Positions 8,224 through 17,241 of a stretch of DNA of 64,000 bases are shown here, piece after piece. The stretch covers positions 310,001 through 374,000 of the forward strand of contig NZ_JAGGDJ010000003.1 in assembly GCF_017652985.1 (NCBI RefSeq). Reading direction: 5' to 3'. The number at the start of each line of letters is the position of its first letter. The stretch's first letter is position 1. Position numbers and translations under genes: made by a program. Below the pieces are notes generated by a model that saw nothing but the letters and a program-made list of their open reading frames with translations, searched no databases and was not told the DNA's origin. This stretch comes from Paenibacillus artemisiicola. Its GTDB lineage: Bacteria; Bacillota; Bacilli; Paenibacillales; Paenibacillaceae.

Positions 8224-9455
8224 TGAACGGGCAAGCGGATACCGCCGGCCGCGCCGAAGGTCCGGCTCCGCTGCGGCGGGTGTTCGCCGACCTGCATCTG
8301 CACATCGGGCGGACCGAGCGGGGGGAACCGGTTAAAATCAGCGGCAGCCGCGACTTGACGTTCCGGAACATCGCGCACGAAGCGGCCGTCCGCAAAGGCA
8401 TCTCCCTGCTCGGCGTCATCGACTGCCAGTCGCCGGGCGTGCAGGAGGACATCGAGGCGCTGCTGGACCGCGGCGAGATGACGGAGGCCGAGGGCGGCGG
8501 CATCCGCTACCGGGACACGGTCATCCTGCTCGGCGCCGAAATCGAAGTGCGGGACGCCGGCTTCGGCCCCGCGCATCACCTCGTCTTCCTGCCGGATCTC
8601 GCCGCGATGCGGGATTTCACGGGATGGCTCGCGAAGCATATGCGCAACGTCCGGCTCAGCTCGCAGCGGCTGTACGCGCCGAGCCGCGAGCTGCAGGCGG
8701 AAGCGAAGGGCAGGGGCGGCTTATTCGTGCCCGCGCATGTGTTCACGCCGCACAAGAGCTTGTTCGGCAGCTGCTCCGACCGGTTGGCCGACACGCTCGA
8801 CCCCGGCCTCGTCGACGCCGTCGAGCTCGGCTTGAGCTCGGACACCCGGATGGCGGGCTGCGTGCCGGACCTGGACCGTTATCCGTTCTTGACCAATTCG
8901 GACGCGCATTCCTTGGCCAAAATCGGCCGCGAATATAACGAGCTGCGGCTCGCCGAGCCGTCCTTCCGCGAGCTCGCGATGGCCCTGCGCGGCGAAGAGG
9001 GCCGGGCCATCGCGGCCAACTACGGCCTCAACCCCGTGCTCGGCAAGTATCACCGGACCTTCTGCCTGAACTGCGGCTCGCTCGCCGAAGCGGACGGGGA
9101 CGGCGAGCGCTGCGCCCAATGCGGCAGCCCGAAGCAGGTCCGGGGCGTGTTGGACCGGATCCTCGAGCTCGCGGAGCGGGCGGGACGCGTCGAGTCCGTC
9201 GTGCCGGAGGACCGGCCGAAATACGTCTATCAAGTGCCGCTCGAGTTCGTACCCGGCATCGGCCGGAAGACGCTGGACAAGCTGTTGGCGCGCTTCGGCA
9301 CGGAGATGGCCATTCTCCACGACGCGCCCGAAGCCGAGCTCGCGGAGACGGCGGGCGCGCAGGCGGCGGCCATGATCGTCTCGGCGCGTCTCGGCGGGCT
9401 TCGCCTGCAAGCGGGCGGCGGCGGCCGATACGGCAAGGTCGTGCAACCGGACTGA
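8223..9455 (+). CDS. endonuclease Q-like PHP-domain protein (TIGR00375 family)
   Basis: The 410-residue protein begins with a PHP metal-hydrolase motif, FADLHLHIGRTE, and continues with conserved blocks such as GVIDCQSPGV and the late FLTNSDAHS. A four-Cys zinc ribbon follows (CLNCGS and CAQCGS), then a helix-hairpin-helix-like region (VPGIGRKTLDKLL). This order is that of the EndoQ-like family, in which members cut DNA 5' of deaminated or abasic bases. Repair activity is inferred from the family, not from this sequence. It is coupled to nudF by a one-base overlap, which fits a nucleotide-housekeeping pair. Confidence 0.75.
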   Translation: MNGQADTAGRAEGPAPLRRVFADLHLHIGRTERGEPVKISGSRDLTFRNIAHEAAVRKGISLLGVIDCQSPGVQEDIEALLDRGEMTEAEGGGIRYRDTVILLGAEIEVRDAGFGPAHHLVFLPDLAAMRDFTGWLAKHMRNVRLSSQRLYAPSRELQAEAKGRGGLFVPAHVFTPHKSLFGSCSDRLADTLDPGLVDAVELGLSSDTRMAGCVPDLDRYPFLTNSDAHSLAKIGREYNELRLAEPSFRELAMALRGEEGRAIAANYGLNPVLGKYHRTFCLNCGSLAEADGDGERCAQCGSPKQVRGVLDRILELAERAGRVESVVPEDRPKYVYQVPLEFVPGIGRKTLDKLLARFGTEMAILHDAPEAELAETAGAQAAAMIVSARLGGLRLQAGGGGRYGKVVQPD

Positions 9456-9506
9456 ACCGGATGATGAGGGCCGGATTGATGAAGTCCGGCCGCCGGCAGG
9501 CGGCGG

Positions 9507-9535
9507 GCATAGGCGGGGACGCTTGGACATACACT
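9507..9535 (+). promoter_or_regulatory. sigma-E-like promoter for spoIIM
   Basis: GCATAGG at 9507-9513 and CATACACT at 9528-9535 are separated by 14 bases. The -10 matches the sigma-E consensus CATACAMT exactly. spoIIM is a sigma-E gene in B. subtilis, and the spacing equals that of the mciZ promoter in this window. Confidence 0.65.
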
Positions 9536-9563
9536 GTACCAACCCAGGTTGGAGGAATGTGCC

Positions 9564-10217
9564 ATGCGAACTTCCGCGCTTCAGACGTCCGTGAAGGACC
9601 GGCTGTCGCTCTACGTCTTCGTCTTCGTGCTCTTCGTCGTCGGCGTCGTTTTCGGCGCGCTGATGATCAACGCCTTGACGCTGGACCAGCAGCAAGACCT
9701 GTCCGACGATATCCGGCAATTCATTCTTCATATCCAGAACGGCACGATGGCGCAGGGCGGCGAGACGTTCGCGGACCGGGCCTGGTTTCAGGCCAAATGG
9801 CTGCTGCTCGTCTGGGTGCTCGGCCTGACCGTCGTCGGCATGCCGTTCGTGCTCGCGCTGGACTTCTTGAAAGGCGTGCTCGTCGGCTTCGCGATCGGCA
9901 TGCTCGTCCGGGAATTCGCCTGGAAGGGGCTCGCGTTCTCGCTCGCGTCGGTGGCCCCGGTCAACCTGATCGCGGTGCCGGCCTTCCTGATCGCCAGCGT
10001 CTCCGCCGTCACGTTCGCCGTCCACGTCGCGAAGAGCCGCCTCTTCGGCCGCTTCGGCCCGCTGGGCCGCCCGCTGCTCGCGTATACGGCGACGGCCGCC
10101 GCGATGCTCGTTCTCTTGATCGCCGCGGCTTTGGTAGAATCGTACGTGACGCCGATCCTGCTGCGCTGGGCCGCGCCGCTCGTGGCGGGGCTTCCCGCTG
10201 AATTGGAATCATTCTAA
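9564..10217 (+). CDS. spoIIM: stage II sporulation protein M
   Basis: The 217-residue multi-pass membrane protein is part of the SpoIIDMP engulfment machinery that remodels septal and forespore peptidoglycan. The first helix is LYVFVFVLFVVGVVFGALM, about residues 13-31. A soluble loop (residues about 35-75) and four further hydrophobic segments follow, which matches the family. The ATG at 9564 lies 7 bases after GGAGGA; the in-frame TTG at 9549 precedes that site. The upstream sigma-E-like promoter indicates mother-cell expression independent of nudF. Confidence 0.9.
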   Translation: MRTSALQTSVKDRLSLYVFVFVLFVVGVVFGALMINALTLDQQQDLSDDIRQFILHIQNGTMAQGGETFADRAWFQAKWLLLVWVLGLTVVGMPFVLALDFLKGVLVGFAIGMLVREFAWKGLAFSLASVAPVNLIAVPAFLIASVSAVTFAVHVAKSRLFGRFGPLGRPLLAYTATAAAMLVLLIAAALVESYVTPILLRWAAPLVAGLPAELESF

Positions 10218-10223
10218 AAAAAA

Positions 10224-10253
10224 TTGACTTTCCTCGATAGAAGCACCTATAAT
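10224..10253 (+). promoter_or_regulatory. sigma-A promoter for fur
   Basis: TTGACT at 10224-10229 and TATAAT at 10248-10253 are separated by 18 bases, a near-consensus vegetative promoter directly before fur. Confidence 0.8.
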
Positions 10254-10308
10254 TAAAGCTGAAACCCACACCGGTTCCAGCCGAAGTCATGTTGCGAGGG
10301 GGAAAGCC

Positions 10309-10776
10309 ATGGAATCCCGGATTGATAAAGTCAAGCAGCAGCTGCAGTCGCAGGGGTACAAGCTGACTCCGCAGCGGGAAGCGACCGTTCGCGTGCTATT
10401 GGAGAACGAAGAGGATCATCTGAGCGCCGAAGACGTCTTCATGCTCGTTAAGGATAAAGCGCCCGAGATCGGGCTTGCCACCGTCTACCGCACGCTCGAG
10501 CTGCTCAGCGAGCTCCACGTCGTGGAGAAGCTGAACTTCGGCGACGGCGTCGCGCGGTACGACTTGCGGACTGATAACAACAAACATCATCACCATCATC
10601 TCATCTGCGTCCAATGCGGCACGATGAGCGAAATATTGGAAGATTGGCTCGGGCCGCTCGAGGAACGGTTGGAGAAGGAATACGGCTTCACGGTTGTCGA
10701 CCACCGGCTTGATTTTCAAGGGGTATGCAAAAATTGCAGGGCGAAAAACAATCTGGCCAAACCGGACCAACAATAA
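10309..10776 (+). CDS. fur: Fur family metal-responsive transcriptional regulator
   Basis: The 155-residue repressor has an N-terminal winged helix (YKLTPQREATVRVLLE, then GLATVYRTLELL) and a C-terminal metal-binding dimer domain. The metal motif HHHHHLICVQCG, followed by the second Cys pair in CKNCRAKN, gives the four-Cys structural zinc plus the His-rich regulatory site of iron-type Fur. Zur or PerR cannot be fully excluded, but the position next to spoIIM and yqzK/xerD is that of Fur in Bacillota. A strong promoter precedes the gene and a terminator follows, so it is probably a single-gene transcript. Confidence 0.85.
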   Translation: MESRIDKVKQQLQSQGYKLTPQREATVRVLLENEEDHLSAEDVFMLVKDKAPEIGLATVYRTLELLSELHVVEKLNFGDGVARYDLRTDNNKHHHHHLICVQCGTMSEILEDWLGPLEERLEKEYGFTVVDHRLDFQGVCKNCRAKNNLAKPDQQ

Positions 10777-10836
10777 CTCCCTTCCGCAGGGTGCACAGTC
10801 CACCGACTGGGCTCCGCTGTTAAAGGGAGTTTTTTT
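10776..10836 (+). terminator. intrinsic terminator after fur
   Basis: AACTCCCTT pairs with AAGGGAGTT across a loop of about 38 bases, followed by a run of seven T. Confidence 0.75.
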
Positions 10837-10841
10837 GTCGC

Positions 10842-12122
10842 TTATTTCTTCTTGCGCCGGGCGGACGCGCGCGCCTTGCTCCGATGCCGCGCCGACTCGG
10901 CCTCGCGCTCGATGCCCGCGGCGTCCGACAGCTGGGCCACGCCGTAGCCCTGCACCTTCGAGCCGTAGCCGGACAGCTTATTCGCGGACGCGCGCAGGCG
11001 CTTCTTGACGCCGTACGGCGTGAGGCTCGGATTGAGCGCCTTCAGCAGGGCCGCGCCGCCGGCGATATGCGGGCACGACATGCTGGTGCCGGACATGACG
11101 GCGTAGCCGCCGCCCGGCTTCGTCGATTTGATGTAACTGCCGGGTGCCGCCACGTCGATGCCGGAACCGCGGCTGCTGAACTCGGCGATCCGGCCGCTCT
11201 TCGTGGTGGCCGCGACGGCGATCGCGTCGGAATACCGCGCGGGCTGGTCGATGCCGTTATTGTTCGACGGGCCGCTGTTGCCGGCCGAGGCGACGACGAC
11301 GATGCCGCTCTTCCGGGCGCGTTCCACCGCTTCCTTCAGGGCCGAGCTCGTTTCGCCCTCGAGTCCGAGGCTCATGTTGATGATGGGAATTTTTTTCTTG
11401 ATGCACCATTCGATGCCCTTGATCAAGTCCGAAATGTAACCGGCGCCGTTCGCGTCGAGCGCCTTGACCGCGTACAGCTTGGCGCCGGGCGCGACGCCGG
11501 TCAAGCCGTTCTTGCCGAGTCCGGCCGCGATGCCGGCGACGTGCGTGCCGTGGCCGTTGTCGTCCGCGTACGAGCTGCCGCCCATCGTGTTGACGCCGCC
11601 GGAGACGTACAGATCGGCGTTTTTGCCGATGCCGGTGTCGATGATGCCGATGCCGACGCCGCCGCCGCGCGTCGACGGCCAGACCGCATGCGCCTGAACC
11701 TGCTTGACGTTCCAGGGCGCCGAGCCGCCGGAATCGTTCGAGCGCACGCCGGCTTTGGCGCTTTTCGCGCGGAGCTTGCGTTTCACGTACGGGGACGCCG
11801 GACGGCAGCTTCGGATCCGGACGGGGCCGCTCCCCGTTCCCGGGCCGATGCCGTGCGCGCGGACTTTGGAGTCCGGTTCGATGAATTTGACGTCGGGATG
11901 TGCCGCGAGCGAATGGAGCTTGTCGGTACGGCGATTGTCGAGATAGCAGACGATCAGCCGGCCGCGCCGAATGCTTTTGATCGGTTTAATGCCGTAATTC
12001 GCCAGTTGGTTCATGCATCTCACGTATTGGCCGCGCCGCTTGAAGCCGATCAGTTTCCGCGTCGTATGGGCGGACGAGCGGGCCGACGAACAGCTGAGCA
12101 GCAGCTTCTCCACCTTGGGCAA
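10842..12122 (-). CDS. subtilisin-like S8 serine protease without a clear signal peptide
   Basis: This 426-residue minus-strand protease has the full S8 triad: Asp in [10 protein letters not shown] (about residue 162), His in [12 protein letters not shown] (about 191) and Ser in [13 protein letters not shown], plus the oxyanion Asn in SAGNSGPSN. An inhibitor I9-like propeptide seems to fill residues 30-100. The N-terminus ([13 protein letters not shown]) shows no hydrophobic export signal, so the enzyme may be cytoplasmic or exported in an unusual way. The C-terminus is strongly basic ([12 protein letters not shown]). The start is TTG at 12122, 6 bases behind AAAGGAGGT; an ATG at 12152 lies upstream of that site. 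Its biological substrate is unknown. Confidence 0.85.
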   Translation of the reverse strand: MPKVEKLLLSCSSARSSAHTTRKLIGFKRRGQYVRCMNQLANYGIKPIKSIRRGRLIVCYLDNRRTDKLHSLAAHPDVKFIEPDSKVRAHGIGPGTGSGPVRIRSCRPASPYVKRKLRAKSAKAGVRSNDSGGSAPWNVKQVQAHAVWPSTRGGGVGIGIIDTGIGKNADLYVSGGVNTMGGSSYADDNGHGTHVAGIAAGLGKNGLTGVAPGAKLYAVKALDANGAGYISDLIKGIEWCIKKKIPIINMSLGLEGETSSALKEAVERARKSGIVVVASAGNSGPSNNNGIDQPARYSDAIAVAATTKSGRIAEFSSRGSGIDVAAPGSYIKSTKPGGGYAVMSGTSMSCPHIAGGAALLKALNPSLTPYGVKKRLRASANKLSGYGSKVQGYGVAQLSDAAGIEREAESARHRSKARASARRKKK

Positions 12123-12229
12123 GGCAGTACCTCCTTTTGCGATAGACGACATGGGCGATGCGTGGCGAAGCCATTACTGCAGTGTATGGAGGCGTCCGCA
12201 CGGGGGCTTGGGCATTCGCCTCCCGGGGT

Positions 12230-12242
12230 ACATAATTTATGT
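12230..12242. promoter_or_regulatory. 13-base palindrome in the protease-ald divergent region
   Basis: ACATAATTTATGT is a perfect inverted repeat (6+1+6) between divergent genes and upstream of the ald promoter, so it looks like an operator. The regulator is unknown. Confidence 0.4.
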
Positions 12243-12269
12243 CAGCCGAGGAAATCGTATCAGCGAGGA

Positions 12270-12299
12270 CTGTCAACCCGTCCGCTGCCTGTATATGAT
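12270..12299 (+). promoter_or_regulatory. sigma-A-like promoter for ald
   Basis: CTGTCA (12270-12275) and TATGAT (12294-12299) are 18 bases apart and lie about 32 bases before the ald start. Confidence 0.55.
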
Positions 12300-12330
12300 G
12301 AAGCAAGGAAACAGGAGAGGGAGATGCGTT

Positions 12331-13473
12331 ATGATCATCGGCGTGCCGAAAGAAATCAAAGCAAGCGAATACCGCGTCGCGCTTACGCCGGCCGGGGCGG
12401 CGATGCTGAAGGCGGCCGGCCACGAGGTGCTCGTTCAAAGCGGAGCCGGCGCGGGCAGCAGCTTTTCGGACGAGGCGTACGAGGGCGAAGGGGCGACGAT
12501 CGTCGACGACGCCAAGGAGGTCTGGGCGCGGGCGGAGATGATCATGAAGGTCAAGGAGCCGCTGCCGGAGGAGTTCGGCTTCTTCCGGGAGGGCCTGCTG
12601 CTCTTCACGTACCTGCATCTGGCGGCCGCGCCGGAATTGACGAAGGCGCTCGTCGACAAGGACGTGTCAGGCGTCGCGTACGAGACGATCCAGCTGGCGA
12701 ACGGCAGTCTGCCGCTCTTGACGCCGATGAGCGAGGTGGCCGGGCGCATGGCGGTGCAGGTCGGGTCGCAGTTTCTGGAGGCGTTCTACGGCGGCCGCGG
12801 CATTTTGCTCGGCGGCGTGCCCGGCGTCCCGCCCGCGGAAGTCATCATTCTCGGCGGCGGCATCGTCGGCACGAACGCCGCGCGGATCGCGCTCGGCATG
12901 GGCGCGAGCGTCGTCATTCTCGAACGGAGCGCCGAGCGGATGCGCTACATCGACGACGTGTTCGGCGGGCGCATCCGGACGCTGATGTCCAACGCGTACA
13001 ATATCGCCAGCGCGGTGAAGAAGGCGGACCTGCTGATCGGGGCCGTGCTCATTCCGGGCGCCCGCGCGCCGCATCTCGTCACCGAGGACATGGTCAAGAG
13101 CATGAAGAAAGGCGCGGTGATCGTGGACGTGGCCGTGGACCAAGGCGGCACCATCGCGACGATCGACCGGGTGACGACGCACAAGGATCCCGTCTACGAG
13201 AAGCACGGCGTGCTGCATTACGCCGTCGCGAACATGCCCGGCGCCGTGCCGCGGACGTCGACGCTCGCGCTTACGAACGCGACGATGCCGTACGCGCTGG
13301 AGCTGGCCGGCAAAGGGCTCGAGGAAGCGGTCCGGCACAACGAGCCGCTGCGCAAAGGCGTCAACACGTTCAAAGGCCGCGTGACGCATCCGCAGGTCGC
13401 CGAAGCCGTCGGCATGCCCTATGTCAGCATGGAGCAGCTGCTCGAAAGCATCCGCTTCGAGAAGCTGAGCTAG
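12331..13473 (+). CDS. ald: alanine dehydrogenase
   Basis: The 380-residue enzyme reversibly deaminates L-alanine to pyruvate with NAD+, supplying carbon and nitrogen during sporulation and alanine use. The N-terminal [20 protein letters not shown] and the catalytic [10 protein letters not shown] region are typical. The Rossmann motif [19 protein letters not shown] is at about residues 172-190, and [12 protein letters not shown] follows near residue 300. Start ATG 12331 lies behind a GGAGAGGGAG stretch; another ATG at 12324 is out of frame. It stands alone, with its own promoter. Confidence 0.94.
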   Translation: MIIGVPKEIKASEYRVALTPAGAAMLKAAGHEVLVQSGAGAGSSFSDEAYEGEGATIVDDAKEVWARAEMIMKVKEPLPEEFGFFREGLLLFTYLHLAAAPELTKALVDKDVSGVAYETIQLANGSLPLLTPMSEVAGRMAVQVGSQFLEAFYGGRGILLGGVPGVPPAEVIILGGGIVGTNAARIALGMGASVVILERSAERMRYIDDVFGGRIRTLMSNAYNIASAVKKADLLIGAVLIPGARAPHLVTEDMVKSMKKGAVIVDVAVDQGGTIATIDRVTTHKDPVYEKHGVLHYAVANMPGAVPRTSTLALTNATMPYALELAGKGLEEAVRHNEPLRKGVNTFKGRVTHPQVAEAVGMPYVSMEQLLESIRFEKLS

Positions 13474-13672
13474 AGCGCCGCCGCTAACGCCGCCCGCCAT
13501 TCCGCGCGTCGTAGCGTCCGCCCGGCGGTTCGCATCCTTCCGCCGGCAAACGCCCGGTCCGCCTAGGCATGAACGGGGCGCTCTTCTCATATGGTGATGT
13601 AAAGGACAACCATGGCCCCGGGAAGCGGGCCGCGGCTCATGTCCGTTTTCGCATGGGAAGGGGACGCGATCG
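13474..13672. other. ald-yqzK intergenic stretch
   Basis: About 200 GC-rich bases with no clear terminator, promoter or small gene. GGAAGGGGA at its end is the ribosome binding site of the next gene. Confidence 0.4.
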
Positions 13673-13909
13673 ATGGTTGTATCGGTGCGCAGATGGCTGC
13701 GGCGGCTGCTGTTCGTGCTGCTGCTCGGCGTGTTCACGGTGACGATGTACGGCGGCTGCCGGCTGATCGCGGTCTGGATCGCGCCGGACGATCCGTACCG
13801 CGTGCCGCAGGGACACGCGCTGAAGGTATTCAAGGCGGCGGATCAGCAGGAAGGGGAGAACGGCAGCATCGCGGAGCGGCTGCGGCTGTTTTATTGGTAC
13901 GGCGAGTAG
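13673..13909 (+). CDS. yqzK: YqzK-like DUF4227 small membrane protein
   Basis: The 78-residue protein has one N-terminal membrane helix (LLFVLLLGVFTVTMYGGCR, about residues 11-29). A soluble part contains PYRVPQGHALKVF and ends in RLRLFYWYGE, matching the DUF4227 layout I recall. In Bacillus this gene sits directly upstream of xerD, as it does here. ATG 13673 follows GGAAGGGGA. Its function is unknown in the family; its position suggests transcription with xerD. Confidence 0.75.
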   Translation: MVVSVRRWLRRLLFVLLLGVFTVTMYGGCRLIAVWIAPDDPYRVPQGHALKVFKAADQQEGENGSIAERLRLFYWYGE

Positions 13910-14024
13910 GCCGTCCGCCTTGGTTTCGACAGATTCGGCGCCGGTTTGCAGGATATGGCCGGCCGGCCGTGGAATGTTGTCATGTGGACCGGCGGCGGCC
14001 GTACGTCCCGGAAAGGAACGCGGC

Positions 14025-14924
14025 ATGAACGAAGACGTAAAAGCTTTTATCGACGCGCTGCGGCAGGGCGAACGCCCGAAGTCGCCCCAGACGCTCCAGT
14101 CGTACGAGCGGGATTTGCTTCAAATGACGGCGTATTTGCGAGGCGAAGGCGTCGACCGGGCGGAGGACGTGCAGAAGCATCAGCTGTCCCTCTATTTTAA
14201 CCGGCTGCGGGAGCAGGGGCGGGCCGCGGCGACCGTCGCGCGGCAGATGGTCGCCGTCCGGTCGTTCTTCCACGGGCTGGTCGCCAGCGGGCGCATCCCG
14301 TCGAATCCGGCGATCGGACTGGAGGCGCCGAAGCCGGACAAGCGCAAGGCGGAGGCGCTCGAGCCGGAGGAGATCGAGCGGCTGCTCGCCGCGCCGGACG
14401 CGGCCTCCGACGCGGGCATGCGCGACGCGGCGATGATGGAGACGCTGTACGCGACGGGCATGCGCGTGTCCGAGCTGGTCGCGCTCGACCTCGAGCACGT
14501 GCGGCTCGAGCTGGGCATCATCCGCTGCGTCGACGCGCGGGGCCGCGAGCGGATCATTCCGGTCGGCGGCGCGGCGGCGGACGCCCTGACCGCCTACTTG
14601 GAGCGGGTGCGTCCCCAGCTCGCGAAGGCGGGCGGACAAGCCCTCTTCCTGAACCTGCAGGGCGGCCGGATAACGCGCCAGGGTTTGTGGAAAATCCTGA
14701 AGCAGGCCGCGCGGGACGCCGGCATCGAGCGGGAGCTGACGCCGCATTCGCTGCGGCAGGCGTTCGCGGCCCATCTGCTGCGGAACGGGGCGGATCTCCG
14801 GTCCGTCCAGGAAATGATGGGCCACGCCGGCCTGCAGGCGACGCTGCAGTACGCGCAGCCCGCGAAGGCGCGGATCAACGACGTGTACCGTCAAGCCCAC
14901 CCGCGCGCGGGGCGGCATACATAG
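14025..14924 (+). CDS. xerD: XerD-like tyrosine recombinase
   Basis: The 299-residue recombinase has an N-terminal core-binding domain (QTLQSYERDLLQMTAYL) and a C-terminal catalytic domain. Arg-I lies in TGMRVSELV, the His and Arg-II in HSLRQAFAAHLL, the second His in MGHAGLQAT and the nucleophilic Tyr in LQYAQ. With XerC such proteins resolve chromosome dimers at dif. The beta-hairpin that normally reads GKGxKER reads ARGRERIIP here, so the catalytic Lys seems replaced by Arg, and the usual LRHSFATH reads LRQAFAAH. The ATG at 14025 follows GAAAGGAA. The location between yqzK and deoB supports XerD despite the divergence. Confidence 0.82.
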   Translation: MNEDVKAFIDALRQGERPKSPQTLQSYERDLLQMTAYLRGEGVDRAEDVQKHQLSLYFNRLREQGRAAATVARQMVAVRSFFHGLVASGRIPSNPAIGLEAPKPDKRKAEALEPEEIERLLAAPDAASDAGMRDAAMMETLYATGMRVSELVALDLEHVRLELGIIRCVDARGRERIIPVGGAAADALTAYLERVRPQLAKAGGQALFLNLQGGRITRQGLWKILKQAARDAGIERELTPHSLRQAFAAHLLRNGADLRSVQEMMGHAGLQATLQYAQPAKARINDVYRQAHPRAGRHT

Positions 14925-15049
14925 CCGGCCGTTACCGGTCGGCAAGCATTCGAAATGCATTCGGCTATCGGCATGAAGAATGAAGCAGGCAACATTTCTT
15001 AGCCATTATCGTCCCATCACGAGAAGAGAAACCAGAACGGAGTGAACGT

Positions 15050-16225
15050 ATGCGTTTTGACCGAATTGCAGTCATCGTGCTCGACAGCGTCGGCATCGGC
15101 GAACTGCCCGACGCCCCGGCGTTCGGCGACGCCGGCGCCCATACGCTGGGCCATATTTTGCGCGAGGTGCCGGAGATGAAGTTGCCGCAGCTGCGGCGCT
15201 GGGGACTGGACCGCATCGAAGCGCTGGGCGATTGGACGCCGGAAGGCGGCCCCAGGGCCTATTACGGCAAGATGGCCGAGGTGTCCTCGGGCAAGGATAC
15301 GATGACGGGCCACTGGGAAATCGCCGGCCTGAAGATCACGGTGCCGTTCCAGACGTTCGCGGACGGCTTCCCGGCGGAGCTGATCGACGCGTTCGCGGAA
15401 CGGACCGGCCGCGGCGTGCTGGGCAACAAGTCCGCGAGCGGGACGGAGATTCTCGACGAGCTGGGCGAGGAGCAGCTGAAGACGGGCAAGTGGATCGTCT
15501 ACACGTCCGCGGACAGCGTGTTCCAAATCGCCGCGCACGAAGACTTGATTCCGCTCGAGGAGCTGTACCGGGCCTGCGAAATCGCGCGCGAGCTGACGAT
15601 GGACGAGCGCTTCGCGGTCGGCCGGGTCATCGCGCGGCCGTACGTCGGCGAGCCGGGCGCGTTCAAGCGGACGCCGAACCGGCACGATTACGCCGTGAAG
15701 CCGCCGGAGCCGACGGTGCTGAACGCGCTGAAGGACGAAGGCTTTGACGTGATCGCGGTCGGGAAGATCAACGACATCTTCTGCGGCGAAGGCGTCACGG
15801 AGACGCTGCCGACGAAGAGCAACGCGGACGGCATCGCGAAGACGCTGGACGCGCTGGACAAGCCGTTCCGCGGTCTGCTGTTCACGAACCTCGTCGACTT
15901 CGACTCGCTGTTCGGCCATCGGCGCGACCCGCGGGGCTACGCCGGCGCGCTCGAGGAGTTCGACCGGGCGGTGCCGGAGCTGGAGAAGCGGCTCGGGGAG
16001 CGGGACCTGGTGATCGTCACGGCCGATCACGGCAACGATCCGACCTACCGGGGCACCGACCATACCCGCGAATACGTGCCGCTGCTCGTCTACGGTCCGG
16101 CGCTGAAGCGCTCCGGCTCGCTCGGCGTGCGCGCCACGTATGCCGACGTGGCGGCCACGATCGCCGACAACTTCGGCGCGAAGCGGCCGCCGAACGGCGC
16201 GTCGTTCCTCGGCGAGCTGAAGTAA
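15050..16225 (+). CDS. deoB: phosphopentomutase
   Basis: The 391-residue enzyme converts (deoxy)ribose 1-phosphate to the 5-phosphate, linking nucleoside phosphorolysis to the pentose phosphate pathway. It belongs to the alkaline phosphatase superfamily. Metal ligands appear in the N-terminal [13 protein letters not shown], the active Thr lies in [11 protein letters not shown] (about residues 83-93), and [17 protein letters not shown] supplies the late metal site. ACGGAGTGA precedes the ATG. It leads a nucleoside salvage group with pupG and pdp. Confidence 0.95.
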   Translation: MRFDRIAVIVLDSVGIGELPDAPAFGDAGAHTLGHILREVPEMKLPQLRRWGLDRIEALGDWTPEGGPRAYYGKMAEVSSGKDTMTGHWEIAGLKITVPFQTFADGFPAELIDAFAERTGRGVLGNKSASGTEILDELGEEQLKTGKWIVYTSADSVFQIAAHEDLIPLEELYRACEIARELTMDERFAVGRVIARPYVGEPGAFKRTPNRHDYAVKPPEPTVLNALKDEGFDVIAVGKINDIFCGEGVTETLPTKSNADGIAKTLDALDKPFRGLLFTNLVDFDSLFGHRRDPRGYAGALEEFDRAVPELEKRLGERDLVIVTADHGNDPTYRGTDHTREYVPLLVYGPALKRSGSLGVRATYADVAATIADNFGAKRPPNGASFLGELK

Positions 16226-16303
16226 CGGCCTCTGCCCGGGCGCTGGGCGGCAACCGGCAGGCGACTGATCTAGGGCATGACCAACCAAGGAGGAAACAGG
16301 GAG

Positions 16304-17122
16304 ATGTTGAACGCAGCGCAAGTCCGCGAAGCGGCGGAGTATATTTTGGGGAAAATTTCGCTCAAGCCGGAGGTCGGCCTGATTATGGGCTCGGGCCTGG
16401 GCATTCTGGGCGACTATATCGAGGACGCGGTCGTGATCCCGTACGAGGACATTCCGCATTTCCCGGCGTCGACGGTGGAAGGTCATGCCGGCGAGCTCAT
16501 GATCGGCACGTTGTCCGGGCGTCCCGTCGTGCTGATGCGCGGCCGGTTCCACATGTACGAAGGCTACGGTCCCGAGCTGACGGCTTTCCCGGTCCGCGTC
16601 ATGAAAGCGATCGGCGCGTCCAAGCTGATCGTCACGAACGCCGCCGGCGGGGTGAACACGGGCTACAGCCCGGGCGATCTCATGCTGATTAGCGACCATA
16701 TCAATTTCCAAGGGCGCAATCCGCTCGTCGGCCCGAACGACAACGAGCTCGGCGTCCGTTTCCCGGACATGTCGCAGCCGTACAGCAAGCGCCTGCGCGA
16801 GCTGGCGGCGAACGTCGCCCGGGAGCAGGGCTTCTCGCTCCGGGAAGGCGTCTACCTGGCCGTGCTCGGCCCGTCCTACGAAACGCCGGCGGAAATCCGC
16901 ATGATGCGCGTCCTCGGAGCGGATGCTGTCGGCATGTCGACGGTCGCGGAGGTCATCGCGGCGAATCATTCCGGCATGGAAGTGCTCGGAATTTCGTGCA
17001 TCAGCAACATGGCGTCGGGTATTTTGGATCAGCCGCTGTCCCACGGCGAGGTCATGGAAACGACGGAACGCGTGAAAACCCGGTTCCTTGGACTCGTGAC
17101 GGGACTGATTCCTTCGGTATAG
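16304..17122 (+). CDS. pupG: purine nucleoside phosphorylase, PNP-I type
   Basis: The 272-residue trimeric-type phosphorylase splits inosine and guanosine with phosphate. Visible motifs are GLIMGSGLGILGDYI (phosphate loop), VVLMRGRFHMYEGY, VTNAAGGVNTGY and AVGMSTVAEVIAANH. An in-frame ATG exists at 16277, but AAGGAGG at 16288-16294 places the true start at 16304. Its product, ribose 1-phosphate, is the substrate of the preceding deoB. Confidence 0.94.
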   Translation: MLNAAQVREAAEYILGKISLKPEVGLIMGSGLGILGDYIEDAVVIPYEDIPHFPASTVEGHAGELMIGTLSGRPVVLMRGRFHMYEGYGPELTAFPVRVMKAIGASKLIVTNAAGGVNTGYSPGDLMLISDHINFQGRNPLVGPNDNELGVRFPDMSQPYSKRLRELAANVAREQGFSLREGVYLAVLGPSYETPAEIRMMRVLGADAVGMSTVAEVIAANHSGMEVLGISCISNMASGILDQPLSHGEVMETTERVKTRFLGLVTGLIPSV

Positions 17123-17123
17123 T

Positions 17124-17165
17124 TTGTAACACAATTGTAACAATCGGTCTCGACTCATTGTGACA
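17124..17165 (+). repeat. phased TTGTAACA-type repeats before the Spo0E-like gene
   Basis: TTGTAACA starts at 17124 and 17135 (11-base period), and the variant TTGTGACA starts at 17158, about two further turns on. A TATAAT follows at 17187-17192. The helical phasing on one DNA face looks like a response-regulator binding site. Confidence 0.45.
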
Positions 17166-17241
17166 TTCTTTACCGCATGGTCGTCGTATAATGTCCGTGA
17201 TCATTAATCCACCATCCTTCATAAAGCGGGGAATTTTTTTC

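Noticed and set aside
10884..13487. Open frame of 867 codons on the plus strand across the protease and ald region
   Set aside because: It runs antisense to the subtilase, whose catalytic motifs are clear, and then through ald in another frame. Composition is Arg/Ala/Asp-rich noise typical of GC-rich shadows.
15017..17158. 713-codon minus-strand frame over deoB and pupG
   Set aside because: It mirrors two well-recognised genes and has no family motifs; the high GC content leaves few stops on the opposite strand.
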